Source: Smittium culicis (taxonomy: Eukaryota; Kickxellomycota; Harpellomycetes; Harpellales; Legeriomycetaceae). Taken from it: DNA of 46,527 nt. Under the pieces are notes generated by a model. It searched no databases. It was not told the DNA's origin and saw nothing but the letters and a program-made list of their open reading frames with translations. Below are positions 11,628 to 22,567 of this stretch, piece by piece. The stretch's first letter is position 1. Every line of letters starts with the position of its first letter. The translations under genes were made by a program, and so were the position numbers. Where the stretch lies: contig LSSN01006044.1 of assembly GCA_001970855.1 (NCBI GenBank), positions 1-46,527 of the forward strand. Direction: 5' to 3'.

Positions 11628-14600
11628 TCAAGATTTCTCTTTCTTCCTTTCAAGCTTGGTTGTTATCAACGAATATAGACCAGCTTCTAAATCTATCATT
11701 TCATGCTTAACACAAAACTCTTTCGCCAAAGTTAGAATATCATCGCCCTACAGCAATTATCAATAACGGTTAAATATATATAAATACATAGAAATTTTAT
11801 AAAATGTTTGCTTTTGATTCAATAACAATAGCATAAATTGACAAAAAAAAATAAAATTATATATATTTCGATTTCTTAAATAGTATTTTCATTAAAATTA
11901 CTGACCTTTCTGACTACTAAACTTTCACAGCCCATTTTTGGCGTCTCAACGCTTAACTCTAAAATTATTTCATCTCTATCACTAACGCCTTCTGAGTCAT
12001 TTAATTTAGTGTCTTGTGTCCCGCTAAACAAGCTTTCAAACTCATCGTTTTGTTCATCATCTATTTCAGCATCAAGTTGGTTGCTAGTGTTTTTATCAAT
12101 TTCGATATTGCTCTTGTACCCCATGCTATTATTTTCTCGTGGTTTAGGCGTACTCTGCAAATTGTTGCTATTTCCTAAGGAATTTCTAGCCGAGTTGAAT
12201 GACATTGGTTTTCTATACTGCGTCTTTGAGTCCTTGTTTGGCACCAGTCCCAATAATGAATTGTTTTTGGATAATCCAAATGGAATTGAACTCGTACTTT
12301 CGTGAATATTGTTTTTCCTAAAGTTGTTTCCACTAAAATCACTATTTTGATAATTACCTAGTATTTATTGATTAACAGATTAATTTATGTATAAATACGT
12401 CCGATTCGGTAAAAAAAAAAAAAAAAGTTTAATAAAAAATATGAAAATTATAGTTTACCTGAATTTTCGTTTGAATTTTGGGCATTTCTATATTGACCGT
12501 TGTTAGTTGTTCTTTGTTGATAACTCGAATTTTCACTAAAACTTGGGTTAGCTTTGTAGCCGCCGCTAAAGCTTTGACTCCTGCCTCTATTTTGATTACC
12601 AGTTGAAAAGTTTGTTTTGAATTTATTGTTATTTTGTAAGTTATTTGTGAAAACACCTCCATTTCTTTTATAATTAGGCGATTTGTTGCTATTGGGTGTT
12701 TTTTTGAATCCTGGTCTATATTTTTGGTTATTGTTTGCATTAAAGTTTGGAGTTCTGCTTTTGTTGGGAGTATAAATAAAATTTGAAGTTTGTTTTGGGA
12801 TAGGAGTTTGGTGAGTAGCTGGGGTAATACCATGATTAATGACTGGATTAAAACCAGAGCTCAAATTTGGGTTCAAATTCTGCACATAATTCGGGTTTAT
12901 CATGGGATTAAACATCGGATTATATAGAGGATTAAAATTAGGCATAAAACCCGGGAATAAATTTTGTCTGAAGTTAGGGTTTAACGCGGGATTAATACCC
13001 GGGTTAAAAGCAGGTCTATAATTAGGATTAAAATTGTAGCTGAAGGGTTGATTTGCATTAGTCATAAAGCTTGGGTTGAAGCCCGAGGTTTGAATTAAAT
13101 TATTTGCGTTAATTAGCGGGTTGAACTTTACGAGGTTAGTTTCACTCGAGTCTAAGGCGGGCTTTTGATTGTTTGATTCTGTGCTTATAGAGGTTGGGTT
13201 ATTGGTAGTAGGATCATTGAAATTGATAGAGCTGCTTTTAATAAGATTAAGTTGAGAAGGTTTGTGAACTAGTTCTGAGGATTGAGATAAGGTAGCACTT
13301 GAATCTTGGCCAATTTTTTTAAAAACTTTTGGATTATTTGAAGAATCAAAGTCGTTTTGATCAGAGTCTGAGTCACTAAAACCAGTTCTAGTGCTACGCT
13401 TATCATCTTTTGACTCAAAAGGAAGTGATTTTATCGCAGGCTTAGGCTTAGACCCATTTGATTTTTGAATGAAAGAATTAAAGTTAAAGCTGTTGCTAAA
13501 ATTATTATACGACGATGATAACGAATTGAATTTTGTGTTCTCAACAAGTTGAGGGTCTTCTTCAAAGTCAAAAGAATCAGTAACAGGTGAGGAGGAAATG
13601 TTTTTAAATGATACACTTTTTTGAAGTCTGCTGTTAGAGCGCGAAGGAATTTGATTAGAAAAAACACCGTCGTTGGGGTATATATCTAAATCCTCTGGAT
13701 CATTATAGTCTACATCGGATATTTCATCATTTTGGTATGAGTGAAAGTTATCAATAGGGTTATTGATCCTGTCTGTTTTGTCATAGGTTGAATTGGTGTA
13801 GCTATTTGAAAGGTTCATCATTTTAGCAAATTGGTCAGAGGAAACCCAGGGATCATTTGAAGATTCTGTGTTGTCATTAGAAGGATTTGAAAATGGGGTG
13901 ATGTTTGATTTTTTAAGCGCAGATTTTAGAAGAGCATTGGGCGGTCTTCTAGAGACTTGATTTTTAGAAATTGATGAATCAGATCGTTGAACTGATTGAG
14001 GGTTGACGTCTATAATAGCTCTATTACTTTTTACAAAGTTGTTAAAGGAGCTTAAAGGACTAGATAGTTCTGAAATATTATTTGAAGTTGTACGATTACT
14101 AGAGAAGGGTCTAGGCTGCGAATATGAGTTATGAGTAGAAGAATCTCTATGAGAATTATGATGAGCTATTCTTTTATAATTGGCTTCATTTTCGAGATTA
14201 TCAAAGCTATTTCTTCTATAAGAATTACTGATACTAGGATCATCGAATAAAATATCCTCATCAGCATGTTTATGATTAATAGGATCAAATAAGTTTTGTT
14301 CGCCGTCTTTTACATTATTGAATGAATCAAGTTTGTTTGATCTGCCAATATCAACATCATTAAGGTCATTAAAAGTATTGTGATTAATAAAGCTTGTGTT
14401 AAAGTTGTCATAATTGTTTGATTGAGTAAAGGTTCTTTTTTTTGAAGAGTTAAATTGGCCTCTTTCAGTATGAATTATGCTTTCTTCTAGATTTTGACCC
14501 TTATTAGCCGAGAAGCCATTGAATTTATTAGAAGAATGGGTATTTGAGACAAAGCATGATTTTTCTGTGAATTCTATAGGTTTTTTAATTACTTCCTCTC

Positions 14601-15960
14601 CCAAAACTTTGAGAGATTTTACATTACAGAGCCTAGAAAGTTTTTGCTGTAGCTGGCTAACAGAATCGATAGGCAGATCTTTGATATGGAGAATTAAGAG
14701 CGAATTGGAGTGGTTATCAGCGAGATGGTTTAAAAAGGAGTCGTTTATGCTTAGACAGCCGTGAATATTGATACCCAGTAAACGAGAGGATGTCATAGAT
14801 AGCCTTGTTAAGGAACCAGGCGATAGTCTTGGGAGATTAGCGAGAACTATAGTTTTAATGAACTTTAAGTTACTAAACAATCGACCAAAAGTTTTTTTGG
14901 TAAAATCGATACCGTCGAGAACTAAATGCTGAATTTTGAAGGCATTAAATGCAAGATCAAAATCGGGCAGGGTGATAAAATTTTGCTCGGGGTTGTTTTT
15001 AGAGTATATTAGCTCTAAAGAGGTTAAATTAAAACAATTTTGGAAGATTGTAGAAACGTCTAAAACGTCAACTTGAGATATTTGAAGTGAGATTGATGAA
15101 AGTTTAGGATTGTTTGAAATAATTTTAGCTAAAGAATGTTTAGGGAAGATGATATTTTGGCCAGATATTTTTAGGGATGTTAAGTTTGAGCAATTGTGGA
15201 GCATTGTGATAAGGGATGAGGTTAGAGAAGGGACGTGAATATCTAAATTAACCAAATTATGAGAATAAGTTTGAATAGCGGACCATATAGAATCAGCAAT
15301 TTCTAATTCAAGCTTCAAGGTAAGGGATTTTAGAGATTTTAAAGATTTAAAAAACGAAATTAAAGTATTTGTGCTGGAAGTGGGAAGGCCAACTATATGG
15401 AGAGCTTTAAGGGAGTGACATTTCTGAGTAAGAGTTATTATTTGGGTATCGTTAAGGTTATGTGCATAAAAAGAAAGTTTGGATAGAGAAGTGCAAGTTC
15501 GAGCAAGATTTACTAATAAATTAGGATCAGAAAGTTTTGAGTCAGCGTAGAGGTGTTTAAATTGAGAGAAGGAATCGAAGCTATAAAAAAATAAACAGTC
15601 GTATATTGAGGTGGTTTTGGGACAACTGTTTTGTAGAAGAAGATTAGGATAAGAAAATTTTAGAGGAGGGATCATGCTATAGCCTTTAGCGCGTAGGAGG
15701 ATTGATCTTTTATTTTTTGCAATTCTTAAGAAGGAAAGTAAAGAGGATTCAGAGCTAAATTTCGGATAGGAGTATAGGTTCTCTAGTCCTACTGAAAGCC
15801 AATTGGGATGGACCAAAGCAAAGTTAAAGCAGTCAGCATTGGAAGATAAATGAGAGGCTATTTTATTGAGGATAGAAAAGGGCCAATGTTGGGGGGAATT
15901 TTGATCAGAGCTGGGAGAATCGACCCATGATTCTGAGAAGAAGTCAAGAGACTGGGACAT
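11628..15960 (-). CDS. F-box/leucine-rich-repeat protein with long disordered region (three exons)
   Basis: Exons 15960..12459, 12357..11906 and 11747..11628 join in consistent phase to give about 1357 aa. The N-terminus (about 26-65) reads as an F-box (WPFSILNKIASHL...ALVHPNWL), the part that would bind Skp1 in an SCF ubiquitin ligase. Residues of about 90-450 hold Leu/Ser-rich repeats typical of AMN1-like LRRs, the likely substrate arm. Residues 460-1250 are Asn/Ser-rich and disordered, with an NP-x-F/I/L repeat block near 960-1050. The third exon is inferred. Reading through would end at VSNFNENTI, but a GT splice after LVVRK joins GDDILTLAKEFCVKHEM in phase 0. That creates a compact tail (ETPKMGCESLVVRKGDD) resembling a C-terminal motif seen in fungal proteins. 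The substrate is unknown. Confidence 0.85.
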
Positions 15961-16797
15961 ATGTTTTGAATATATAAGAGTACGAGGAAAATAAGATTAA
16001 TTATGGCAAATAAAATTATTTTAAGCTCAGCGTTATCAAACTATATGTAATGGTATTATTGAAAATTTTGATAGTTAAACACAAGAACTGCAGTGTATTA
16101 TTCAATTATTATTATTTGGATTCTATCGTTAAAGTTGAAATTTTGTAGTTAAGCTTCTAAGGTTGCGCGTTCTACGGCTGAGACTTTACAGAGTTATTGA
16201 AGCGAAATATTTTGATATTATAGAATCAGAAGATCGATGAAGCTTGGACTCGGAGGTTAGCGCATAAGCATTAAAGCTTTCAAGTTTAATTGATATCAGA
16301 ACTTTTTTATTATGATTTGAATGTTAGTATTAGATATCAGACCTATTTAGGCTCCGATTCAGATTTTTCTAATTTGAAAAGCTAAGTATAAACACAGCTA
16401 AGCCAATTATCTCCCACAATTTCGTAGTGGATAATACTCATAATCTATTCGCAGGAATAAAATAGATGGCCAATAGATAGTCGCAGCTCAAGTTTTTATA
16501 AATCATAGCTAATAATTTACGCTCGTTAATCGTACTTGATTTTTGGCCAACGACATTTTATAGTTTATTTATTTTTCACGATAAAAGCCAATAATTGCAC
16601 TCAATTTTAAGCGATATAACCTTGACTTTTTCTCAGCTTGAAGAATGGAAGAATACTAACTTAATACCTTATAGAACTACAATTACTTGATGTTAGGTTA
16701 TTTAATAAAAATATTTTTAAAACCTTTACTTGATTGTTTATGTAATTCTATTCTCTTTATAATTCACTGATATTTATTGATACTTTTTTCACTCGAA

Positions 16798-16950
16798 TTA
16801 ACTGAATCAATCCAACACTACTCTATTATTCCACTGTTTTCCTTTGTATTGAATTCCGAACTTGTTCAAGCATCTTTGGCAATGGTCCTAGAAATGGCAC
16901 ATATACCCACCGAATCCATTTTCACCATAGCGTTTACCTTCTAACACCAA
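16798..16950 (-). pseudogene. Possible coding scrap with Cys/His cluster
   Basis: One minus-strand frame reads LEGKRYGENGFGGYMCHF, an in-frame TAG, then DHCQRCLNKFGIQYKGKQW and on to a stop. The CHF..HCQRC spacing looks like a zinc-binding element, and the composition is more protein-like than the surroundings. It could be a decayed exon of a host gene or of a transposase. The family is not recognised. Confidence 0.25.
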
Positions 16951-17778
16951 AAAAAAAAAATCTATGAAAATGATTTTGAATAGCCTTATATTTAAATAGG
17001 AATTTATGTGGTTTTAAAATATAAATACAAAACTAACATGAGGAACGCTATAATGGAATAAACTTTAATTACAAATTATATAAGAGCTTTATCATTTGGG
17101 GCACCCTTAGGGAAAGCTGAAATTTTATTCAACGTAGTTCTAACTTGCTTATTTATATTAGGTAAAGGCATTGGTTATATCAAGTTTGCCATTCAATCAC
17201 ATTTTCTACTGTGATATAAATAAAGGCAAGTTTTATGGGCAGCAAAAACTTAATGTGAAAAATTTCGCTCTTATAAATAATCTCGCATATATACTTTAAC
17301 TCTAAGAATTTTGATACTCTCCAAAGCCTATATTTGTCATTGATCAACTATAACTGAATAATCTAAATAATAAGTTCTACATAATTGTATTATATGTTGC
17401 TACTTTAAAGAGTATTTGAATTTGTAAATGCCTTGGCTAATTGTTGTTCTGGTCAATTTATCTCATATTCTTCAATACGCAAAAGTGTCAGTACTCTCAG
17501 GTTTAATGTTATATTATATTTTAGTGGTTTTTCAATGTTATCGATAGTTTTTTGTTTGTTTATCTTACCCACTCATTGATTAACCAAGCCCCATCTCCTC
17601 AAGTCTAATTTGAACAGTTAAATTAATCAAATTGCCACTCACAAGAATTTAACTAGAAAATATTAATTCGAAAATTTTTATTTGAGTTGTGTCTAATAGC
17701 CCTAAATGACCCTAATTAAGCACATTTATGCAAACATTACGCGAGTAAAATATAAATTATATTCCAACCATAATAGCG

Positions 17779-17820
17779 TATGTAGTTCTTTGGTAGGAGA
17801 CCACCCAGGAATACGACGTG
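17779..17820 (+). rRNA. Possible 5S rRNA 3'-end fragment (pseudogene or SINE relic)
   Basis: The segment around TGGTAGGAGACCACCCAGG followed by AATACGACGTG resembles the 3' third of eukaryotic 5S rRNA (loop E and helix IV, GGGAGACCxCCxGGGAATACC...GTGCTGTA). The expected upstream two thirds, including the GTTAAGC region at the right distance, are not evident. It is therefore at most a fragment, either a 5S pseudogene or the head of a 5S-derived short interspersed element. Confidence 0.4.
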
Positions 17821-18797
17821 ATTTGAATCACTTGTAATTTATTTTAGCTTTATAATAATCCCTTCGTGGAAAAAAACAAACAAACAAATATTCTTATTAA
17901 TAACTGCTATTCGCTATATTTATTTACAATTATAAATAAGCACATATTATTCGCTATGTATACTTTTCATTTCAAAATTGTAGTGTTCATTGGCAGGTGG
18001 AATGATCAAAATCATCTCCTTAGAAATAATTCGCCAGCAGTATTTTCTAGTGCTTGTACTATTTTAATTGGTTACATAAACTGTGGCATTTCACATAAAC
18101 GAATAGTCCCCATACATATAAAACTCGAAATTACCTAAATGGATTTTAATATCATTTATTTCTGATCACTTTATAGATAATATAAAGTTACATCGTAATT
18201 CAGTTTTTATAAAATATATACTTGGTTAATGCCTGATCCATAATTATCAAGTCTGCTAAATATTCCATTTAGCCTTTAATGATTATGGTCTCATTCGTTA
18301 ACACCCAAACTATTCTATGTATTGCTGTTTTAGAAACGAGTTTAATTTCAATGCCGTAATTTATTCGGCCTTTAAATCTAACCATTTCTCTGACTACTTT
18401 GCTTTAATAGTTTGGTTATACCAAAACGCATTGAAATTATTATTGCTTCTAAAAACTGTATTAAAACTTGATAGAGTTCCTTTCTGTTGGGATTTATATA
18501 TTAGTTGGAAGCTTATAAATTACCTATGCTATAAAAACGCCGCTTTATACGCCGGCATGCTAAAGTCGCATTAATGGACCTGGTTCATTCAAGATACTTA
18601 TAATCCAGGACAGATACGGCGACGACATAATAAATGGAAACTTTACTTAATTTAATAATCTATTAAAACATTTTTCAATAATTATTTTCCTTATTATTCA
18701 AATAGATATTAGTCATAAATTCTTTGATTGTGAATATAAATAATTATTTATCTGTATGAATACTATTAAATTATATATATTATACATTACACACACT

Positions 18798-19122
18798 CTC
18801 TCTCACTTGTAAAATTTTTTCAACCAAGCAGCCATATCAGAACACAGATAATTATTAATATTTTATTTACTTAGAAATTTAGAAAATTTTTTGAAAATTA
18901 AGCTAGTTTTTAATACTTTTTGTACAATCTTTATCAATAAAATCGGTTATAACTATTAAATAAAATAAAACAAACTCTCACTTGGAAAATATTTTCTTTC
19001 AAGCGGCCCTATCAGAACACAGAGAATTATTAATTTTTTTATACACTTAGAAATTTTTGAAATTTAGTCTATTTTTTACACTTTTTTGTCATATTTCGTT
19101 AATAAAATCGTTTATAACATCA
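18798..19122. repeat. Two-copy diverged repeat, about 150-160 bp each
   Basis: Copy 1 (about 18798-18958) and copy 2 (about 18974-19122) share in order CTCTCACTTG, CAAGC.GCC.TATCAGAACACAG, an AATTATTAAT block, ACTTAGAAATTT and AATAAAATCG.TTATAAC. They are arranged head to tail directly upstream of the GC-rich LINE relic. No coding content is seen. Confidence 0.8.
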
Positions 19123-19256
19123 ATACCGTTGCCGACACGGCATCAATCATTAATTAAACTTTGTTCAGCTTGCTTAGAGCAACAACATAGTATAGTTTAA
19201 AAAAAACATTAACCTAAGCAAACTTTTGTTAAAAATTTTTTAGTGCTGAAATTTGC

Positions 19257-20635
19257 AGTACGTACACCAAAACTCTAAAACAGACCGGTTTCACTGCGAA
19301 TCCGAAGACATCTTTGGGTGCATCTGAAACCTCACGGTCAGGAGTACAAGTTAAGTAAAAAAAATAACATAAAAATTTTTTTTTTGAAATCGGCGATCAA
19401 GATTCGAGATCCTGATCGGTCGGCCAATTTTTGCTCATGTACCATCTGAAGCATCAACAACAGCTGTTGATAACGTTCTAATGAACGAATTCAGGCCCGT
19501 GAAGCGTAGGCGTGCTCGTCAGAACGAGCATGCAAACTTTACCACCAATTTCCGCCCCATTAAGCAAGTTAATGGTGGTGCAGTTGGGAGATCGGGAGAC
19601 ACCCGATCCCTCAATAAGACTTATGCCAACCCATCAGGGGCGGAAAAAACAACCAAATCAACAAAGCAAACAATAAGGCCATGTATGCTGGGTATTATCT
19701 TTTAAACCGCTCTGACGTACTCACCGAACTCAAAGTTCGGTTCATAAATTCGGTCCTGCTACCTATTGGGTGCTACGGTGGCGAGACCTTCGGTATGAGC
19801 GAAAACCGATGCCGCCCCATTCAAACCGTAATTGACCAGGCAACCTGCATGATTGCTAAGTTCGGAAAAAATGCCGCTATGGAGCGGATCCGCGAGGAAC
19901 TGGGCATCAGCTCAGTGTTCCTGCGCACCAGTACTGCCCGTGAGCGTGCATTAATCAAGTGGCCGGCGTCCAAAACATGGATCGCCGACCTCATCAACCA
20001 GCCTATCAAGGCGCAGAAATCCACCTGGGTGACTGGATGCTCCAGGTGGATCAAGAAATACTGCACCAAAAACGCCACTGGACAGACTGTGATTTCATTG
20101 GCCAATAGAAAGGCCAAAAATAGCAAATCGAAAATTCAACACTGGGCAATAAGCCGAAATATCAAAAATAAAGGCAATTGGATTGGCCTCACCGCACAGC
20201 ATCCAACACTGAGGCTGGGCCTCCAGGACGTCGGCAGAATGCGAATGGGCAGCTACTGGACTGCCCAGCGCATGGCCAACGCCAAAATCATCGACCGAAA
20301 ATACAAAAACTTTTGTCCCTTCTGCAGCCTCCAGAAACCTGAGACAGTGGACCATATATTATTAGACTGCGCCCTGTGGCGCAGAGTTAGAACCATAACG
20401 ATTGGCCGGTTCATACCAGCTTCGATCCGCTCGGACAGCAATTTATTGCTTTTGAATTCCGATAAAGCCCGGTTGAGGCTAGTCGGGAAACTCCTTGGGG
20501 GGGGGGGAGTCTAAACAATCTTATATCCAGCTCCGCGCTGGCACCGCCGGTCCAAATTTCGAGCTGGAAACAGAGAAATTTTTGGACGGCATTCGTGTTG
20601 CCAGATCGCTTATATTTCAGGATATAGGTGCTTAA
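19257..20635 (+). mobile_element. GC-rich non-LTR retrotransposon (LINE) relic, internally deleted
   Basis: Base composition jumps to near balanced, unlike the AT-rich surroundings. An ORF1-like part is seen first: 19257-19350 reads TLKQTGFTANPKTSLGASE, and about 19410-19650 reads ILIGRPIFAHVPSEASTTAV onward to a basic RPVKRRRARQ stretch. After a frame change near 19650 the 3' part of a reverse-transcriptase ORF follows (KAMYAGYYLLNRSDVLTEL). It reaches a CX2CX9HX4C zinc motif at 20314-20373 (CPFC...H...C), typical of LINE ORF2 C-termini. The catalytic RT core and endonuclease are missing, so the copy has an internal deletion. An 11-G run at 20497-20507 ends the frame early. One G fewer would restore a frame that stays open to 20635. 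Confidence 0.8.
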
Positions 20636-22021
20636 TTATTCCATTTTTACCAGAATTAAGAGAGTATAGGGCTGATATGACAGCGGAGGGGAGTCGGGTG
20701 AAATATTTTTATAAATTATTTCAATTTTATTAGCTATAAAAGAATTTTATTGGTTTTTTATACAATTTACACGTTTTTATTAGGCCTTCTATATGTTTTT
20801 ATACTTTTTTTTGCTTTATATTTGATTTATATATTTCCAATATATTATATGTATTTAACCTTTACTTTTGAAAATTAATAATCTTTTGTTTTTTCTCGTT
20901 AAAATTATTTTTTATCTATTTTTTATGATTTAATTTTAGAAATATTTATCAATAAATGTACTAACTATTAACTATTGAAAAATTAAATAATACTCATTGC
21001 GACTCTTTTGTTAATTTTTTTATCTGAATAAATAAAAAACAATTTTTATTATGATCAGAATTTACTTAATTGATTTTATAATAGATTATTATATGCGAAT
21101 ATTTGTTATAAATTTGGAAAAATATTTTATTAAATCATATTAGTCTAGAAATTTCTACATATTTTCTATTTATAGCAATTATTGTGATCAATTTTATATA
21201 TATTTCATTTATAATGGAAATAATAAATTTTGGTAAAAAAACTCATCGAAAATTTGGCATAATGTTTTTAGATTTTAATATTGAATAAATTTCCTTTTTT
21301 TAATAGATTATTTTTAGAATAATGAATATTATATCTAAATATTACAATATAAATCTATTCAATAATACACGATTAATTTTTTCTTTATAGTACGGAAAAT
21401 TTTGAAATAAAATTTTTTCTATCGATTAATATATGTGTAATCATATTTTTTAAATTATCTATGTATTTCATTTTACTAAAACCCAAATATTGAGGTAAAT
21501 TCTTAAGAGGGCAGTTATAAAATCTATTTATTATATACTTTTATATCAATTTTATGGTTTTATAGGTCAAAGAAATCCTATCTATTAATTTTAAATGTAC
21601 CTCTTTAACTTGTATAAAAAATCAGTTACTTTAGTAATATTTTATTATATACTATTTTTAGCCACTTTTACAATACTAACTATTAAATTGAAGTTCATTA
21701 ATATAAAAAGACATACAGAAATATATTTTACATACGAATAACATCAAAGCTATTATAAATAATACTAGCTATTTATATTTTGAACTTTTTTTAGTTTTAG
21801 CAGAAATAATAGCTAATTTTTCTGAAAATCATTTAATCCAGTTTTTTCTATTGAAATGAAAATTATTCAAGCAGCCTTGAATTACAAATTAATTAGCTTC
21901 TTATATTATGTGCCATAAAAAAGCAATAAATAAAGCCGTATATGTTAAGATTTGATTGGACCAATTTTAATTAATTCGCTGATCTTAATTATCTTATCAA
22001 ATTATTTTATATAATAGTACA

Positions 22022-22060
22022 AAAGACTAAGAGATTCGAAAAATGAATCTCTAAGTCTTT
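22022..22060. other. 16-bp inverted repeat with 7-nt loop
   Basis: AAAGACTAAGAGATTC (22022-22037) pairs with GAATCTCTAAGTCTTT (22045-22060) with one mismatch. On the plus strand it is followed by AATTTTTC, which resembles an Sm-site. It could be a structured RNA end or a chance palindrome. Confidence 0.6.
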
Positions 22061-22522
22061 CAATTTTTCTCCTTCTCTTAATAAAAATTACATTTGAATC
22101 TAACAATAGGATTAATTATTAAATGAAATATTTTTTATAAACTGGAAATAGATATAAAAAAATGTTTATCTAAAAACACATTTTTTTAAAAATTATTGAT
22201 AGTCAAATTTCTTACTTTTAGCAATTTCTATCAAATAAAAAGAACATGCATTCGAAAAGGGGATCGAATTAAGTATAAAATACTGTTATATAGAGGTTAT
22301 CAATTTTATTTCGATGCAAATAAAAATCTAAGAATTAAAATATTGAAGGGTGTTTAATAAATTTTTATTATATAATTCCATAATCTTTCATTTTCTACCA
22401 ACAATAAATATTTCGTTATTAAATTGTTAATTTATTCAGAAATTTATCCGAAAAAAAAACGTTAATGGAAAATAAAAATATCCTTATTTTTGTTACAATA
22501 TATCATTTTAATTTCTTTAAGG

Positions 22523-22565
<43 letters not shown>
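22523..22565. repeat. (AAT)n microsatellite
   Basis: About fourteen uninterrupted AAT units. Confidence 0.97.

Positions 22566-22567
<2 letters not shown>

Larger units (their letters stand above)
15961..19256. other. Gene-poor AT-rich intergenic region
   Basis: It lies upstream of the F-box gene. Short open frames at 17866-18138 and 18317-18574 have no recognisable domain and biased AT-rich composition, so I do not call them genes. Three things stand out and are listed separately: a zinc-finger-like coding scrap near 16800-16960, a 5S rRNA-like fragment at 17779-17820, and a two-copy repeat at 18798-19122. Confidence 0.55.

Noticed and set aside
17866..18574. ORFs of 90 and 85 aa between the F-box gene and the LINE relic
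   Set aside because: AT-driven composition, no domain and no neighbouring exons. They are not supported as genes.
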